The notes beneath the pieces are model-generated. The model had not been told where the DNA came from, ran no database searches, and saw only the letters and a list, made by a program, of their open reading frames with translations. Position numbers and translations under genes: made by a program. This document shows, piece after piece, positions 44,543-55,545 of a DNA stretch of 64,000 nt. Within the stretch, counting starts at the first letter, position 1; the number at the start of each line of letters is the position of its first letter. The stretch is from contig NZ_JAQQPZ010000006.1 of the NCBI RefSeq assembly GCF_028750675.1, positions 33,875 to 97,874 of the forward strand, in the 5' to 3' direction. Origin of the DNA: Shewanella metallivivens (GTDB lineage: Bacteria > Pseudomonadota > Gammaproteobacteria > Enterobacterales > Shewanellaceae).

Positions 44543-44931
44543 TTCCAACACTCCGTAGGTGATTTGGTGCCTGTTGAAGTTAACGATATTGCAGCGCAAG
44601 CACTGTCACGAGTAGCTTGAACCCCCACAGCGGTAGCGGTGACGGTGTAATCATCACCACTTAATGTGGTGTCGACTTTATAATAAGTATTTTCTACGAT
44701 CCAAGGGTCGGCCGAAAGCCCTAACTTAGTCATATCCGTGGTAAAACTACGATGGTCTAAATAATACTGCTCCTGCAAATTAGCGACATGCATCACTCCA
44801 GCTAAACCATCACCTCTAGCACCTTTTGCAACAAACTGTGTGTAGCTTGGGTAGGCAATAGAGGCGAGAATACCGACAATAACCACGGTGATCATCACTT
44901 CAATTAAGGTAAATCCTTGTTGCTTTATCAT
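44539..44931 (-). CDS. pilE: Type IV minor pilin PilE
   Basis: A minor pilin of 130 aa with the prepilin site KQQGFTLIEVMITV (cut after G6, E5 of the mature protein) and a short globular domain with the conserved LADPWIVENTYYKV region and a C-terminal cysteine pair (DSACAAISL, PTECWK). It belongs to the tip-initiation complex with PilV, PilW, PilX and PilY1. It follows pilY1 after 15 bp. Confidence 0.93.
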   Translation of the reverse strand: MIKQQGFTLIEVMITVVIVGILASIAYPSYTQFVAKGARGDGLAGVMHVANLQEQYYLDHRSFTTDMTKLGLSADPWIVENTYYKVDTTLSGDDYTVTATAVGVQATRDSACAAISLTSTGTKSPTECWK

Positions 44932-44946
44932 TAGTTTTACTCGTCC

Positions 44947-47900
44947 CTACTCATCAATATGATAATAAATTCTATTAACACCTAAACCACCACCAATACA
45001 CTTATTATCACCATCAGCACAGCCATCATCCGGACCATCGACTTTAACCATGTCGTCAGTAGCTGAACCAACACCAATTAAGTACATATAGCTGTCAGAT
45101 GAACCGTTATCAGGTATTACTAATTGCGGTGTATCGGGTACTCTTGCACCCATGGTTAAGTATTCTTGGGTATACGAACGTGTGCCTTTGTGTAAATCAA
45201 AGCCATATAATCGGCCTTCACCATAGGCTAAACATTGATTTGCAGAAGTGATACTGCCTGGTACATAAGAGGTAAAGTAAACCCTTCCTTGAATAATGGT
45301 TGAAGCTGATAGGCTTTTTTCACCGCTAGATCCAAAGTTATAGTACCAACCTCGCTTAGCGCCAAATGCAATATTTTCAGCTTCTGTTGTCGGCGCTGCT
45401 GACGACACATTATAAAGATTTGATAACTCGAGCGCAGCAGGGATTTCACGACCTGTTGCACCAGTAAATGATTTTGTCACCACATTTCGATCTTGCAACA
45501 CAAAAAACTTATCAGATCGAGTAGTATCTAAAGGATGTGGTCTATTACCCGAACCCACAGTGACAGCATCATAAGGAATATTCTGATACGTTATACTGGT
45601 TGTCGTATTGTTTGAAGCATCGGTTACAGAAACTTGAGAGATATTAGTAAATACAGTCTGAGCAACCGCAGGCTCAGCAAAAAAGCGTCTGTCTGTGGCT
45701 TGGGTCGAGCCGCCCAAGCTAGCAAATTTAAATGCCGTCCAAGGGTTAGTTGAGTCAGTTGCAGAAGCGCTAGGTAAATCCATACGCCACACATTAGCCC
45801 CTGTATCAGTGGCATATATTCTATCGGTCAAGTTATCATTATTACTGTCTAATATTGCAACGCTATTTGGAATACTGTCTACAATACCTGGCAGTTGGGT
45901 TTTATTAGAACCAGATGCAGCGCCAAATTGATGGACTAAAGCGCCTGTTGCAGCATTTAAAATATATACACTACGCGCTGTTGTGTCATCCGTTCCTACA
46001 CTGGCACCATCTTTATTTGAAGGATTGTAACCCCCACCGATAATCACTACTGGTGTAGCACTTGCCGATGAAGTATTACCGGCAGGAACCCCAGGAATAA
46101 GCGTCACTACAGGCTCAGCCCAAGATTGCCCCATATCACTCATACCAGCAGAGCTTGGATCCACTTTCCACATAAATTGGGGAGAATCAGGATTAGTAAT
46201 ATTTAGCGCATAATAAGATTTACCACCACGACGCATACCCACAAATAACCATGCTTTATCGACGGCCCCTGATGCATTACGCTCTACATAAGCCACTGGC
46301 GAACTGTCCATACCATAAACAGAGTGAATACCTGTTGGCACGTTAGCCCTGAGTTCACGAAGGTTTGGCAATAACTCTTGCGGCATAAAGGCCCAAGATT
46401 CCTCAACCGTATCACCGTTGTCTTTAAACATGTGCAAAAAGCCGGCATTGGTTCCCAATAAAATGCGGATATCTGGTGAGCCATCAGTACCGTAATTGAT
46501 TGCAAGAGGCTTAGAGTGAAGCGGATCGCCCATAATATCAGCACGTTTGTCAGAGGTTGAATTATCATTATCCTCATCATCCACATCAATGCCCTTTGCC
46601 CAATCGAATAATTCGGTTAATTCAGACTTATCGACCCCCATAAAAATGGCTAATTCATTTTCACTCGTGATCCCAGGACTCGAAGCTGCATTTGATTTAG
46701 TAAACTCTTCGATTGAGCCATCACTACCAAAATTACCATATAAGGTTCGACTTGAAGTGTTTTGAAGTTGGGTTAGTGCACCACCGACTTCAACATTATT
46801 ACCATCACCGCCACCACTCGTTGAGCTACATACAGAATTTGATGTCCAAAACGAGCAAGCTGAAGAGGCTAAATTACCATCATCACCAATGGCATCGTTG
46901 CCATTTTTATCGACAACATCTCCGCTGCCCGTCACCTTGAACTTTTTCAAGTTACCCACCCAACGTGGGCCTTCATTAGGTAAAAACATCGCATAATAAA
47001 CTGAGTCTAGGGTTTGGGTTCTATCAAAGTTATTACTGGCAATTGAAGGGGAAGTAAACGTAGAGTTGGTCTCTAAAATATTAGAGAAAATCGTTTGCAA
47101 TGCTTCTTGTAATTTTTCCGCATCGGAAGCAGTATAGGTATCGCCACCACCACGGGCAGCCGTTTCTTGTAAAAGATCTGCGACTGAATCTGCATCTTCA
47201 CCAAAACCGATCGTGTAAGTCGATACAGTTTGGGTTCCATCAAGGCCCGTATTGACATCATTAGTGTTTAACCAACCAGCAAGAGCAGGTAAGTAGCTGC
47301 CAGAGTATTTATCTGAATTAGAAACACCAGAAAGAGCTTTAACTAAATTATCTGCGCCATCATCTCTAGTTGGCTCTCCATCGGTTATATAAATAACATA
47401 AGCTTTATCTTGGCAAACCTTACCCACAAATGGAGAAATATAACTGCCACCAGATTCTATTGAAGTGTCTCGCAAAGGTGTTCTACTTGGGTCATCATTA
47501 CCGAAATAAACGCCACCACCTGAAAAGTATCGATAAGCCTCATAAAGGGTTTCGCATAATGGTGTCCAAGTTGTTGCAGTAAGTGAACTAATCGTAGACA
47601 GTAAATTCGGTTTATTTGTCTCATTATTAGTCGTAATGCCATAGACAATACGTCCACCATCATCGAAGTTAAATACAGACAACCCAAAGTCAACACTTGG
47701 CGTTGTTACGATAGTGTCTTCAATAACACGCCTTGCGACTTCTATTCTCGAATAATTGTGTTTCGATTTTGTACTATGATACCAATTTACATATTTTTCA
47801 GTAAACAGAGTTACAGGCTGGCCAATTCCAAAGTTAGTCAAAAGGGCTTTTTCTATTGCGGCATCGACTTCAGCGGTAGTAGACGATCCGTTAATCGGCG

Positions 47901-48453
47901 TATGCCGTTGAGGAACTGCAGATGTACCTAAGCCATCGACAGGAAAACCATTAGTTGCTGCACGGTTGATATAATCTCTTTCGGCAATATCTTCGTAACA
48001 ATCTGTATATTGAATGCTTGTGCCATCGGTTAATGGCAGTTCTGACCACTCACCATTTTCACCAATATACTTATGCTCACGTATGTAGCCGGTGAACATG
48101 CCATAGTCTTCTAAATAACCTTCGGCGGTATTACAGCCATTAATCTCATTTAAATAATATTGGTTGCTTGATGCTAACGGCACATTGCTGGTGCTGCGCG
48201 AAAAAAATAGTTTGGTATCCTTCTTCAATCGCCCACTAGAATTGACATTTTCATTGCCACGTTCATAGGGGTCATCTGTATAAAAAGTCGAGCCCATACT
48301 TCCTGAAACATCAAAAATAATCAGTACCTGAGGTTTTGAGCCTGAACGCGCTGTAGACTCAAAAACGTATAGCTCAGTATCATCGGCGAAGCTGATGGAC
48401 GAGTAAGCCAATATTGCAAACAGCAATGTGTATGATAATTGTTTTATAAACAT
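44947..48453 (-). CDS. pilY1: Type IV pilus tip adhesin PilY1
   Basis: A large secreted PilY1 protein of 1168 aa that sits at the pilus tip and helps pilus extension, surface sensing and adhesion. A signal peptide (residues 1-23) is followed by a von Willebrand A domain with the MIDAS DVSGSMGS (residues 48-55) and YITDGEPTRDD. The C-terminal half is a beta-propeller with the calcium site DSNNDNLTDR and a bacterial PQQ-like repeat DTGANVWRMDL. It is coupled to pilX (2-bp gap). Confidence 0.95.
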   Translation of the reverse strand: MFIKQLSYTLLFAILAYSSISFADDTELYVFESTARSGSKPQVLIIFDVSGSMGSTFYTDDPYERGNENVNSSGRLKKDTKLFFSRSTSNVPLASSNQYYLNEINGCNTAEGYLEDYGMFTGYIREHKYIGENGEWSELPLTDGTSIQYTDCYEDIAERDYINRAATNGFPVDGLGTSAVPQRHTPINGSSTTAEVDAAIEKALLTNFGIGQPVTLFTEKYVNWYHSTKSKHNYSRIEVARRVIEDTIVTTPSVDFGLSVFNFDDGGRIVYGITTNNETNKPNLLSTISSLTATTWTPLCETLYEAYRYFSGGGVYFGNDDPSRTPLRDTSIESGGSYISPFVGKVCQDKAYVIYITDGEPTRDDGADNLVKALSGVSNSDKYSGSYLPALAGWLNTNDVNTGLDGTQTVSTYTIGFGEDADSVADLLQETAARGGGDTYTASDAEKLQEALQTIFSNILETNSTFTSPSIASNNFDRTQTLDSVYYAMFLPNEGPRWVGNLKKFKVTGSGDVVDKNGNDAIGDDGNLASSACSFWTSNSVCSSTSGGGDGNNVEVGGALTQLQNTSSRTLYGNFGSDGSIEEFTKSNAASSPGITSENELAIFMGVDKSELTELFDWAKGIDVDDEDNDNSTSDKRADIMGDPLHSKPLAINYGTDGSPDIRILLGTNAGFLHMFKDNGDTVEESWAFMPQELLPNLRELRANVPTGIHSVYGMDSSPVAYVERNASGAVDKAWLFVGMRRGGKSYYALNITNPDSPQFMWKVDPSSAGMSDMGQSWAEPVVTLIPGVPAGNTSSASATPVVIIGGGYNPSNKDGASVGTDDTTARSVYILNAATGALVHQFGAASGSNKTQLPGIVDSIPNSVAILDSNNDNLTDRIYATDTGANVWRMDLPSASATDSTNPWTAFKFASLGGSTQATDRRFFAEPAVAQTVFTNISQVSVTDASNNTTTSITYQNIPYDAVTVGSGNRPHPLDTTRSDKFFVLQDRNVVTKSFTGATGREIPAALELSNLYNVSSAAPTTEAENIAFGAKRGWYYNFGSSGEKSLSASTIIQGRVYFTSYVPGSITSANQCLAYGEGRLYGFDLHKGTRSYTQEYLTMGARVPDTPQLVIPDNGSSDSYMYLIGVGSATDDMVKVDGPDDGCADGDNKCIGGGLGVNRIYYHIDE

Positions 48454-48455
48454 GA

Positions 48456-48899
48456 CTAACTCCCAGTTAACACTTCTTGTTCAATGCCCGCGACTACGGT
48501 AACTAATCCCATATCGCTGCGTCCAAATGTTGCAGCACTAGAAACTTCAACTCGACGGCAACTGATTAGATTGCCAGAACTTGCTGTTGCACTGCGTTTG
48601 CAACTCACATCGCCAGCATTCAACGGAGTCATAGTGCTTGATACTCCGAGTGCCGCATCAACCGTTGTTGATGCGACTGTCATTGTCGTCAATGTTGTTC
48701 CAGTATTGGCCGAAATAACCTTGTCCTGAGCACCTTTAGCTGACGCAACAGCTTCAATTCGTTCAGAACCGGCACCTGCCATTCTTAATGACTGAGTTGA
48801 ATTAACTGCTAATGCCACGCCAATTAAGGTCATCAGCACTAAGACAATTAATGAAAAAAACAACACTATACCTTGCTGTTTTTTTTGCGATGTAATCAT
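48456..48899 (-). CDS. pilX: Type IV minor pilin PilX
   Basis: A PilX-family minor pilin of 147 aa. The ATG at 48899 has AAGGTG upstream; a GTG at 48908 is also open. It has KKQQGIVLFFSLIVLVLMTLIGVALAV at the N-terminus: a Gly cleavage site and helix, but no Glu at mature position 5, which is usual for PilX. It forms part of the tip complex with PilV, PilW and PilY1. Confidence 0.9.
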   Translation of the reverse strand: MITSQKKQQGIVLFFSLIVLVLMTLIGVALAVNSTQSLRMAGAGSERIEAVASAKGAQDKVISANTGTTLTTMTVASTTVDAALGVSSTMTPLNAGDVSCKRSATASSGNLISCRRVEVSSAATFGRSDMGLVTVVAGIEQEVLTGS

Positions 48900-48956
48900 T
48901 GTTAACACCTTCTTAAATTAACAGAGCAACACTTCACGTTATAACGCCATATGAAA

Positions 48957-49922
48957 CTAAAGGTTTATTAATATAGGGTTTTCTAAAATTATTGTACTCG
49001 ACACCACTTTACGACGATATTTGTCATTCAGAGGGCCTATTGTTTTGTCACCTAATTCATAGGTATTATCATTCTTATAACTTTGATCTTCTTCATTTGC
49101 ACGAACCAATAAAAATACTCTTAGCGCGACTAAACGTTGAAACAGTTCGTTGTCCCACATGAGAGTGGTGACATTTTGTGCTGGCATATAACTATCCGCA
49201 GTACCGTCACCATCACTGTCAAACCCATATAAAATACGCATATTTTCAATGCCTTCTACAAGCTGTTCTTCATTGTTCATGCCATTATTGATTGATAATG
49301 TACGCCGCCTTAATACGGGAATTGTTCCGTCATCACGAATAAAATAAACATGATGCTGGTATTCCCATACTCTACTATTTAATAAAACGGGAGCCGCACC
49401 ACTGCCGTCAAAAAACACAATTTCACTCGATTCCGTCGCAGCGTAGTAGCGAGTAGATGTTAAGGTTGTGGCTGGTGGACCAATCAAACGTTTTATTTGG
49501 ATAACATCAGTGTTGGTATTGGGAGAAACGCAAGCTAATGTTTCAGTACTCACTCCTTGTTCATATCCCCATAAACGACGAAAATGTGAAGGTTGGAGAT
49601 TAGGAAAACTCGCATTATTCAAGCCTGCGCCAACACAATCTGCAGTAACAGCTGTGGCCGAGATAGTCGTATTGGTTCCAATAACAAAATCAGTACCGGT
49701 AATATCCCCCATAAAACCTAACTGGCTTAAATCACGCTCCATGATAGCCAAAGCAATACGGCCGTTTTCTTGTAATTGATTGAACTGACTCGTTGTGGTG
49801 ACGTTACTCGATGACATACTGAACATGGTAAAAAGACCAGCCGTTAAAAACAAACTGATCAACATCGCCACCATTAACTCAACGAGTGACATGCCTTGTT
49901 GCTGTTTTGATACTTTTATCAT
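48957..49922 (-). CDS. pilW: Type IV minor pilin PilW
   Basis: A minor pilin of 321 aa with the prepilin site QQQGMSLVELMVAML and a large globular domain; the ILYGFDSDGDGTADSY stretch may bind calcium. Its ATG overlaps the pilV stop (ATGA). The gene order pilV-pilW-pilX-pilY1-pilE matches Pseudomonas. Confidence 0.94.
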   Translation of the reverse strand: MIKVSKQQQGMSLVELMVAMLISLFLTAGLFTMFSMSSSNVTTTSQFNQLQENGRIALAIMERDLSQLGFMGDITGTDFVIGTNTTISATAVTADCVGAGLNNASFPNLQPSHFRRLWGYEQGVSTETLACVSPNTNTDVIQIKRLIGPPATTLTSTRYYAATESSEIVFFDGSGAAPVLLNSRVWEYQHHVYFIRDDGTIPVLRRRTLSINNGMNNEEQLVEGIENMRILYGFDSDGDGTADSYMPAQNVTTLMWDNELFQRLVALRVFLLVRANEEDQSYKNDNTYELGDKTIGPLNDKYRRKVVSSTIILENPILINL

Positions 49923-50473
49923 CTTATAATCGCCGTATTAACGGCTAATGCACGCCGTCTATCACTACTACTGCCACAACTTCTTATAAAAGTAGACTGG
50001 CCATCTGTACCGTCTGAGGTCGCTCGCACACCTTTCCAAGTCATCACAACAGTAACATCCGTCCCTACAATGCTGATACAAGCCGTAGCAGAGTCGAGTC
50101 CACCTACATTAGTGTTATCGGATGATTTTTCACTTTCACCAGCAAATGCTCGTTCCCATTGAAATAGATCCCAATTTCTAGTTTCGGCATTTGTACATAT
50201 AGTATTTACACCAACATCGACATCACAGGCTTTGGCGGATGAAATAGATGAACCGGTATAGGTACCAGCATAATTAGCGAGTTCGCTACTGTTGATGCGC
50301 ATACGGTTGATAATATCGTTAGCGTAATATGAGGCTTGGGTTTGTTGAAAGGACTCAAAACTGCCTTTTTTGGCGACGAGATGCAGGTTAAAAATGCCAA
50401 TAAGGCCTATCACCAGAATAACTAGTGAAACCATTACTTCGATTAAGGAAAATCCATTCCTTTTTGATGACAT
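49919..50473 (-). CDS. pilV: Type IV minor pilin PilV
   Basis: The first gene of the minor pilin operon, 184 aa, with prepilin site KRNGFSLIEVMVSLVIL and a C-terminal cysteine pair (ATACISIVG, FIRSCGSS). It is needed for initiating pilus assembly in related systems. Its promoter should lie in 50474-50690; no fimU gene precedes it here, and the two fimT/gspH-like genes are on the other strand 7 kb away. Confidence 0.93.
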   Translation of the reverse strand: MSSKRNGFSLIEVMVSLVILVIGLIGIFNLHLVAKKGSFESFQQTQASYYANDIINRMRINSSELANYAGTYTGSSISSAKACDVDVGVNTICTNAETRNWDLFQWERAFAGESEKSSDNTNVGGLDSATACISIVGTDVTVVMTWKGVRATSDGTDGQSTFIRSCGSSSDRRRALAVNTAIIR

Positions 50474-50697
50474 TAAGCCAAACCTCCATGAAAAGATAAT
50501 TAAATCTTGGTCTTACCTTAAAATAACACACTTACAATTACTTTGAGCCATAGATAATCATAGCCGAGCTAAAAGTAATCAGAAAGGAGTAACAATAAAT
50601 ATTTACACTGATTTATAAAGTTACAATAAATTCACACAGTTATCTTATCCGTAACAATTAATCAGTATTATACTCTGTTTATCACACAAGTACAAAA

Positions 50698-50725
50698 AAC
50701 CCGCAACTAACTGTAGCTGCGGGTT
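50698..50725 (-). terminator. Terminator of the ileS-ispH operon
   Basis: Stem AACCCGCA (50698-50705) with TGCGGGTT (50718-50725), followed on the minus strand by a T-run. It lies 25 bp after the ispH stop and separates it from pilV. Confidence 0.9.
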
Positions 50726-50749
50726 TATCATTTTAGATCAATCAATTAA

Positions 50750-51709
50750 CTATCTTAATTCTGCAGGAACAGCAAAAACGGTATCTTCTTTTCGGCCTTC
50801 AACTTCGGTAATAACACTTGGCGCTAATGTAGCAATGGCATTAACAACTTGTTGAACCAATACTTCAGGAGCTGAAGCACCTGCAGTTACGGCCACTTTG
50901 CTCACATTATCAAACCAAATCGCTTCAACATCTGCTGCGGTATCAACCAAATAAGATTGCGTACCTGTTTTTTCAGCGAGTTCACGTAACCGATTAGAGT
51001 TAGAACTGTTTTTAGACCCCACAACAATCAATAAATCAACGTCAGCAGACATGCTGCGTACAGCATCTTGACGATTTTGAGTTGCGTAACAAATATCATC
51101 TTTACGAGGTCCTTCAATTGAAGGAAAACGTTTTTGTAAGGCTTCGATAATATCTAAAGTGTCATCAACTGATAGCGTTGTCTGGGTAACAAAGCACAGA
51201 TTGTCTGGATTATTCACTTTCAACCTTTCGACATCTTCTGGTGATTCAATAAGATAAACGCCACCATTGGGGTTATCATATTGGCCCATTGTGCCTTCAA
51301 CTTCAGGGTGACCTTCGTGGCCAATCAAGATGCATTCAATACCTTTACGGCTCGCACGTGTCACTTGTAAATGCACTTTAGTCACTAAAGGACATGTTGC
51401 ATCAAACACCTTAAGCCCACGTACTTTAGCTTCTTTTCTTACCGCTTGAGACACACCATGGGCACTGAAAATGACAATACTGTTATCGGGTACTTGCTCA
51501 AGTTCATCAACAAAAATGGCTCCGCGCTGTTTTAAGTTTTCAACCACATAACGATTATGCACCACTTCATGACGCACATAGATAGGTGGTTCAAATAGCT
51601 CTAATGCACGCTCAACAATGCTTATTGCACGGTCTACTCCCGCGCAAAACCCTCGCGGGTTAGCCAACAAAATGCTTAGCTCAGGAGACGTAGGATCAAC
51701 TTTCAACAT
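50750..51709 (-). CDS. ispH: 4-hydroxy-3-methylbut-2-enyl diphosphate reductase
   Basis: IspH, an iron-sulfur enzyme, makes IPP and DMAPP in the last step of the MEP isoprenoid pathway. The three cluster cysteines lie in [10 protein letters not shown] (C22), DATCPLV and [11 protein letters not shown]. The length is 319 aa. It is the last gene of the ribF-ileS-lspA-fkpB-ispH block, as in E. coli. Confidence 0.97.
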   Translation of the reverse strand: MLKVDPTSPELSILLANPRGFCAGVDRAISIVERALELFEPPIYVRHEVVHNRYVVENLKQRGAIFVDELEQVPDNSIVIFSAHGVSQAVRKEAKVRGLKVFDATCPLVTKVHLQVTRASRKGIECILIGHEGHPEVEGTMGQYDNPNGGVYLIESPEDVERLKVNNPDNLCFVTQTTLSVDDTLDIIEALQKRFPSIEGPRKDDICYATQNRQDAVRSMSADVDLLIVVGSKNSSNSNRLRELAEKTGTQSYLVDTAADVEAIWFDNVSKVAVTAGASAPEVLVQQVVNAIATLAPSVITEVEGRKEDTVFAVPAELR

Positions 51710-51719
51710 ATTCAGCCTT

Positions 51720-52163
51720 TTATTCCGTTATAACACTGACCACTTCAAGCTCAAATGTAATCGTGTGTCCTGCGAGCGGATGATTTAAATCTACGGTAAT
51801 AGAATCACCTGCCGTGTCACGCACAACCCCTGGGATCTCACTACCTCCAGGACCTGCGAAGCTCACAATCACGCCTGTTTCAAGTTTCATGTCCGCCGGA
51901 AAACGACTTCGGTCCATATAATGGATTGCATCAGGATTAGACTCACCAAACGCATCTTGTGGCGCTAGAGTAAATTGGTGTTTATCACCTTCTTTCAAGC
52001 CTTTAAGTTGAGCTTCAAATGCAGGGCTTAAACTATTATCACCAATATTTAAACGAGCAGGTTTACCCGACGCTTTAGTGCTATCGGCTGTTGAGCCGTC
52101 TTCAAGCACGATATTCATATGGCATACAAGCGCATGGCTATCGTGTTTAGATAAATCATTCAC
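51720..52163 (-). CDS. fkpB: FKBP-type peptidyl-prolyl isomerase FkpB (SlpA)
   Basis: A SlyD-like FKBP isomerase/chaperone of 147 aa. FKBP strands with the inserted flap ([25 protein letters not shown]) and [18 protein letters not shown] are diagnostic. Its ATG overlaps lspA by 8 bp. It is conserved between lspA and ispH. Confidence 0.95.
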   Translation of the reverse strand: MNDLSKHDSHALVCHMNIVLEDGSTADSTKASGKPARLNIGDNSLSPAFEAQLKGLKEGDKHQFTLAPQDAFGESNPDAIHYMDRSRFPADMKLETGVIVSFAGPGGSEIPGVVRDTAGDSITVDLNHPLAGHTITFELEVVSVITE

Positions 52164-52677
52164 GGTGAGATTGCTCCTCTGACGCTTTGGCTTCTGGTTT
52201 AAACGATTCCCAAATAATTAATATTGCACCAACAAAAATGCCGGCATCGGCGATATTAAAAGCTGGGTAATGGCTAGTTTTCCAGTAAAAATCAATAAAA
52301 TCCACGACAAAGCCATGCATTAAGCGATCGACTAAATTACCTAATGCACCACCAATGACAAGAGTAAAAGCTAAATTACTGCGCCACATAGTGTGCGACT
52401 GTTTACGTAGCCAAATGGTTAATAAGGTACTGAAACCCACCGCAATAACGGTGAATAGCCAACGCTGCCAGCCACCAGCGTCGCTCAAGAAACTGAACGC
52501 TGCACCGTAATTTCTTACGTAGGTGAAGTTAAAAAATGGCAGTAGATTAACCGAATCATACAATTCGAAGTTAGTCAGTACCCATTGCTTAGATAGCTGA
52601 TCGGCTAAAAACACCAATGCAGCTACCCAATACCAACGCAAGCCACTGTCTTTCCAAGTTAATGGCACAGAACTCAT
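52156..52677 (-). CDS. lspA: Lipoprotein signal peptidase II
   Basis: LspA cleaves signal peptides of prolipoproteins at the inner membrane. The ATG at 52677, with AAGGAAG upstream, gives 173 aa; the longer frame to 52725 overlaps ileS too far. Four membrane helices are visible, with the catalytic aspartates in GALGNLVDRL and FNIADAGIFVGA. Many lipoproteins in this window depend on it. Confidence 0.96.
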   Translation of the reverse strand: MSSVPLTWKDSGLRWYWVAALVFLADQLSKQWVLTNFELYDSVNLLPFFNFTYVRNYGAAFSFLSDAGGWQRWLFTVIAVGFSTLLTIWLRKQSHTMWRSNLAFTLVIGGALGNLVDRLMHGFVVDFIDFYWKTSHYPAFNIADAGIFVGAILIIWESFKPEAKASEEQSHRE

Positions 52678-52690
52678 TATTAATGCTTCC

Positions 52691-55513
52691 TTAAGCGAAT
52701 TCGCGTTGTTCGCCTTCACCTTCAATATTGGTCACACAGCGTTGACACAATGTTGGGTGAGCTTCAATGGTGCCAACTTCTTCACGGTAGTGCCAGCAAC
52801 GCTCGCACTTGTGCGCATCACTTTTGCTAACCACTAATTTAAGTGAACTAAGTTCAGTTTCAATTGCGTCATCACCGGCGAGTGATATGTCTGCAACAGC
52901 CGCTTTAGAAGTCAATAATACAAAACGAAGCTCATCGCCTATTTTGGCTAACTGCGCTGCTAAATCAGCATCAGCAAATAATGTCACTTCTGCTTCTAAT
53001 GAACCACCAATACGCTTATCACGACGTGCTTGCTCAAGTACTTTGTTTACTTCGTTACGAACCTCTAACAGGTTAGCCCAATAGTCGTCGCTTAAATCTG
53101 TGTCTAAGGTGACAGCATCTAGACCTTGGTACCATTCTTGAGTGAATACGTACTTTTCACGTTTACCCGGTAATAACTGCCACACTTCGTCAGCTGTAAA
53201 GCTAAGGATAGGCGTCATCCAACGTACCATTGCTTCCGCAATATGGAATAACGCAGACTGGCAACTACGACGCGCATGCCCTTCTTGCTTAGCGGTATAT
53301 TGGCGATCCTTAATGATATCTAGATAAAAACTACCTAACTCAACTGAACAGAACTGCATCAGTTTTTGAGTCACCTGGTGGAAGTTATATTGATCATATG
53401 CTTCGATGATTTCTTTTTGTAACGCTGCTGCACGGCGAACAACCCAACGGTCTAACGCCACCATGTCTTCTGACGCAATCATGTCAGTTTCTGGATTGAA
53501 CCCGCTCAAGTTTGCCAACAAGAAACGCGCAGTGTTACGAATACGGCGGTATGCATCAGCACTACGATTTAAAATTTCGTCAGATACCGTCATTTCACCG
53601 CTGTAATCGGTTGCGGCAACCCATAAACGTAAAATGTCAGCGCCGAGTTTATTGGTCACTTGCAAAGGTGCAATCACGTTACCCACAGACTTTGACATCT
53701 TGCGGCCTTTACCATCAACGGTAAAACCATGGGTCAGTACTTGTTTATAAGGTGCTTTACCGTTCATCGCTGTTGAAATCATTAGCGACGACATAAACCA
53801 ACCACGGTGTTGATCGCTACCTTCTAAGTATAAATCAACTTCATGACCATGAAATTCAGGGCGCGCAGCAACCACTGATGAGAAGGTTGAGCCAGAGTCA
53901 TACCATACGTCTAAGGTGTCAGTGACTTTACGATACTTATCAGCTTCATCACCGAGTAGCTCGCTTACATCAAGATCCCACCAAGCTTGAATACCTTGTT
54001 GCTCAATACGGTGTGCAACACGTTCCATCAGTGACACGCTGTCTGGGTGTAACTCTTCAGTTTCGCGATGTACAAATAAAGTAATTGGTACACCCCAGGT
54101 ACGCTGACGTGAAATACACCAATCTGGGCGGTTTTCAACCATTTTTTCGATACGGCTTTGACCCCAATCTGGGATCCATTGCGTTTGTTCAATTTCTTTC
54201 AATGCTTGCGAACGTAACCCATGGTTATCCATAGAGATAAACCATTGTGGCGTTGCACGAAAAATAATCGGGGTTTTGTGACGCCAGCAATGTGGGTAAC
54301 TATGACGATAAGGCACATGCAATAATAACGCGCCTTTCTCTTCAAGTAATTCAACCACATTCGCATTGGCTTTAAATACATGCTGGCCGGCAAAGAATTC
54401 TGTATCAGGCTTGTAAACGCCATTATCGCCAACAGGGTTTGCCACTTCTAAACCATACTTTTGACCAACCACAAAGTCGTCTTGACCATGGCCAGGTGCG
54501 GTATGAACAATACCAGTACCCGCATCCGTTGTAACGTGGTCGCCTAAAATAGCTGGGACGTCGAATGCGTAGAATGGGTGATTAAAGCGCATAAGCTCAA
54601 GCTCTGCACCTTTCACTTCACCTAAAATAATATGTGACTCTGCACCATAACGCTCAAGACAAGACTCGACTAACACTTGTGCTAAAACCAATGTGGTTGT
54701 TTCACCTTCTTTGGTAAATTCAACCAGGCTGTAATCTAACTCAGGGCTAAGTGATAACGCGCGGTTAGCAGGGAGAGTCCACGGCGTGGTGGTCCAAATA
54801 GCCATTGAAACTGGTTTGGCATAGTGTTCAACACCAAATTTAGCTGCCACGGCTGCACTGTCTACAGCAACAAAAGCGACATCGATTGCAGGTGAAGTTT
54901 TATCTTCATATTCAACTTCTGCTTCAGCTAATGCAGAGCCACAGTCGGTACACCAATGCACTGGCTTAACGCCTTTATGCAAATGACCACTGTCAATCAC
55001 TTTTGCCAATGAACGAACGATATTCGCTTCAGTTGAAAAATCCATGGTTAAATACGGATTTTGCCAATCGCCTAATACCCCAAGGCGAATAAAGTCGTCA
55101 CGCTGACCTTCGACTTGAGTTGCAGCATATTTGCGACATTCTTCGCGAAATTCTGCCGCAGAGATTTTAACCCCTGGCTTACCTACTTTTTGCTCTACTT
55201 TGAGCTCAATAGGTAAACCATGACAGTCCCAACCTGGAATATAAGGTGCGTCAAAACCTGACATGGTTTTTGACTTAATAATAATGTCTTTTAGAATTTT
55301 ATTTACAGAGTGACCAATATGAATGCTGCCATTAGCGTATGGAGGGCCGTCGTGCAAAATGAAAGGTTTACGGCCAGTACGGCTGTCACGGATCTGTTGG
55401 TACAGTCCATCTTGCGTCCAGCGAGTTAACATTTCTGGCTCGCGATTTGCCAAATTACCGCGCATCGGAAACTCTGTTTCCGGCAAATTCAAAGTAAATT
55501 TATAGTCGCTCAT
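52691..55513 (-). CDS. ileS: Isoleucine--tRNA ligase
   Basis: A class I aminoacyl-tRNA synthetase of 940 aa. The start [13 protein letters not shown] at 55513 matches E. coli; an ATG three codons upstream has no better ribosome site. Signatures are [12 protein letters not shown] (HIGH), [11 protein letters not shown] (KMSKS), the CP1 editing domain, and the C-terminal zinc finger [10 protein letters not shown]...CQRC. It follows ribF and precedes lspA. Confidence 0.98.
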   Translation of the reverse strand: MSDYKFTLNLPETEFPMRGNLANREPEMLTRWTQDGLYQQIRDSRTGRKPFILHDGPPYANGSIHIGHSVNKILKDIIIKSKTMSGFDAPYIPGWDCHGLPIELKVEQKVGKPGVKISAAEFREECRKYAATQVEGQRDDFIRLGVLGDWQNPYLTMDFSTEANIVRSLAKVIDSGHLHKGVKPVHWCTDCGSALAEAEVEYEDKTSPAIDVAFVAVDSAAVAAKFGVEHYAKPVSMAIWTTTPWTLPANRALSLSPELDYSLVEFTKEGETTTLVLAQVLVESCLERYGAESHIILGEVKGAELELMRFNHPFYAFDVPAILGDHVTTDAGTGIVHTAPGHGQDDFVVGQKYGLEVANPVGDNGVYKPDTEFFAGQHVFKANANVVELLEEKGALLLHVPYRHSYPHCWRHKTPIIFRATPQWFISMDNHGLRSQALKEIEQTQWIPDWGQSRIEKMVENRPDWCISRQRTWGVPITLFVHRETEELHPDSVSLMERVAHRIEQQGIQAWWDLDVSELLGDEADKYRKVTDTLDVWYDSGSTFSSVVAARPEFHGHEVDLYLEGSDQHRGWFMSSLMISTAMNGKAPYKQVLTHGFTVDGKGRKMSKSVGNVIAPLQVTNKLGADILRLWVAATDYSGEMTVSDEILNRSADAYRRIRNTARFLLANLSGFNPETDMIASEDMVALDRWVVRRAAALQKEIIEAYDQYNFHQVTQKLMQFCSVELGSFYLDIIKDRQYTAKQEGHARRSCQSALFHIAEAMVRWMTPILSFTADEVWQLLPGKREKYVFTQEWYQGLDAVTLDTDLSDDYWANLLEVRNEVNKVLEQARRDKRIGGSLEAEVTLFADADLAAQLAKIGDELRFVLLTSKAAVADISLAGDDAIETELSSLKLVVSKSDAHKCERCWHYREEVGTIEAHPTLCQRCVTNIEGEGEQREFA

Positions 55514-55545
55514 TGATCCCATACCGTTATTAAAGCTGATTAGTT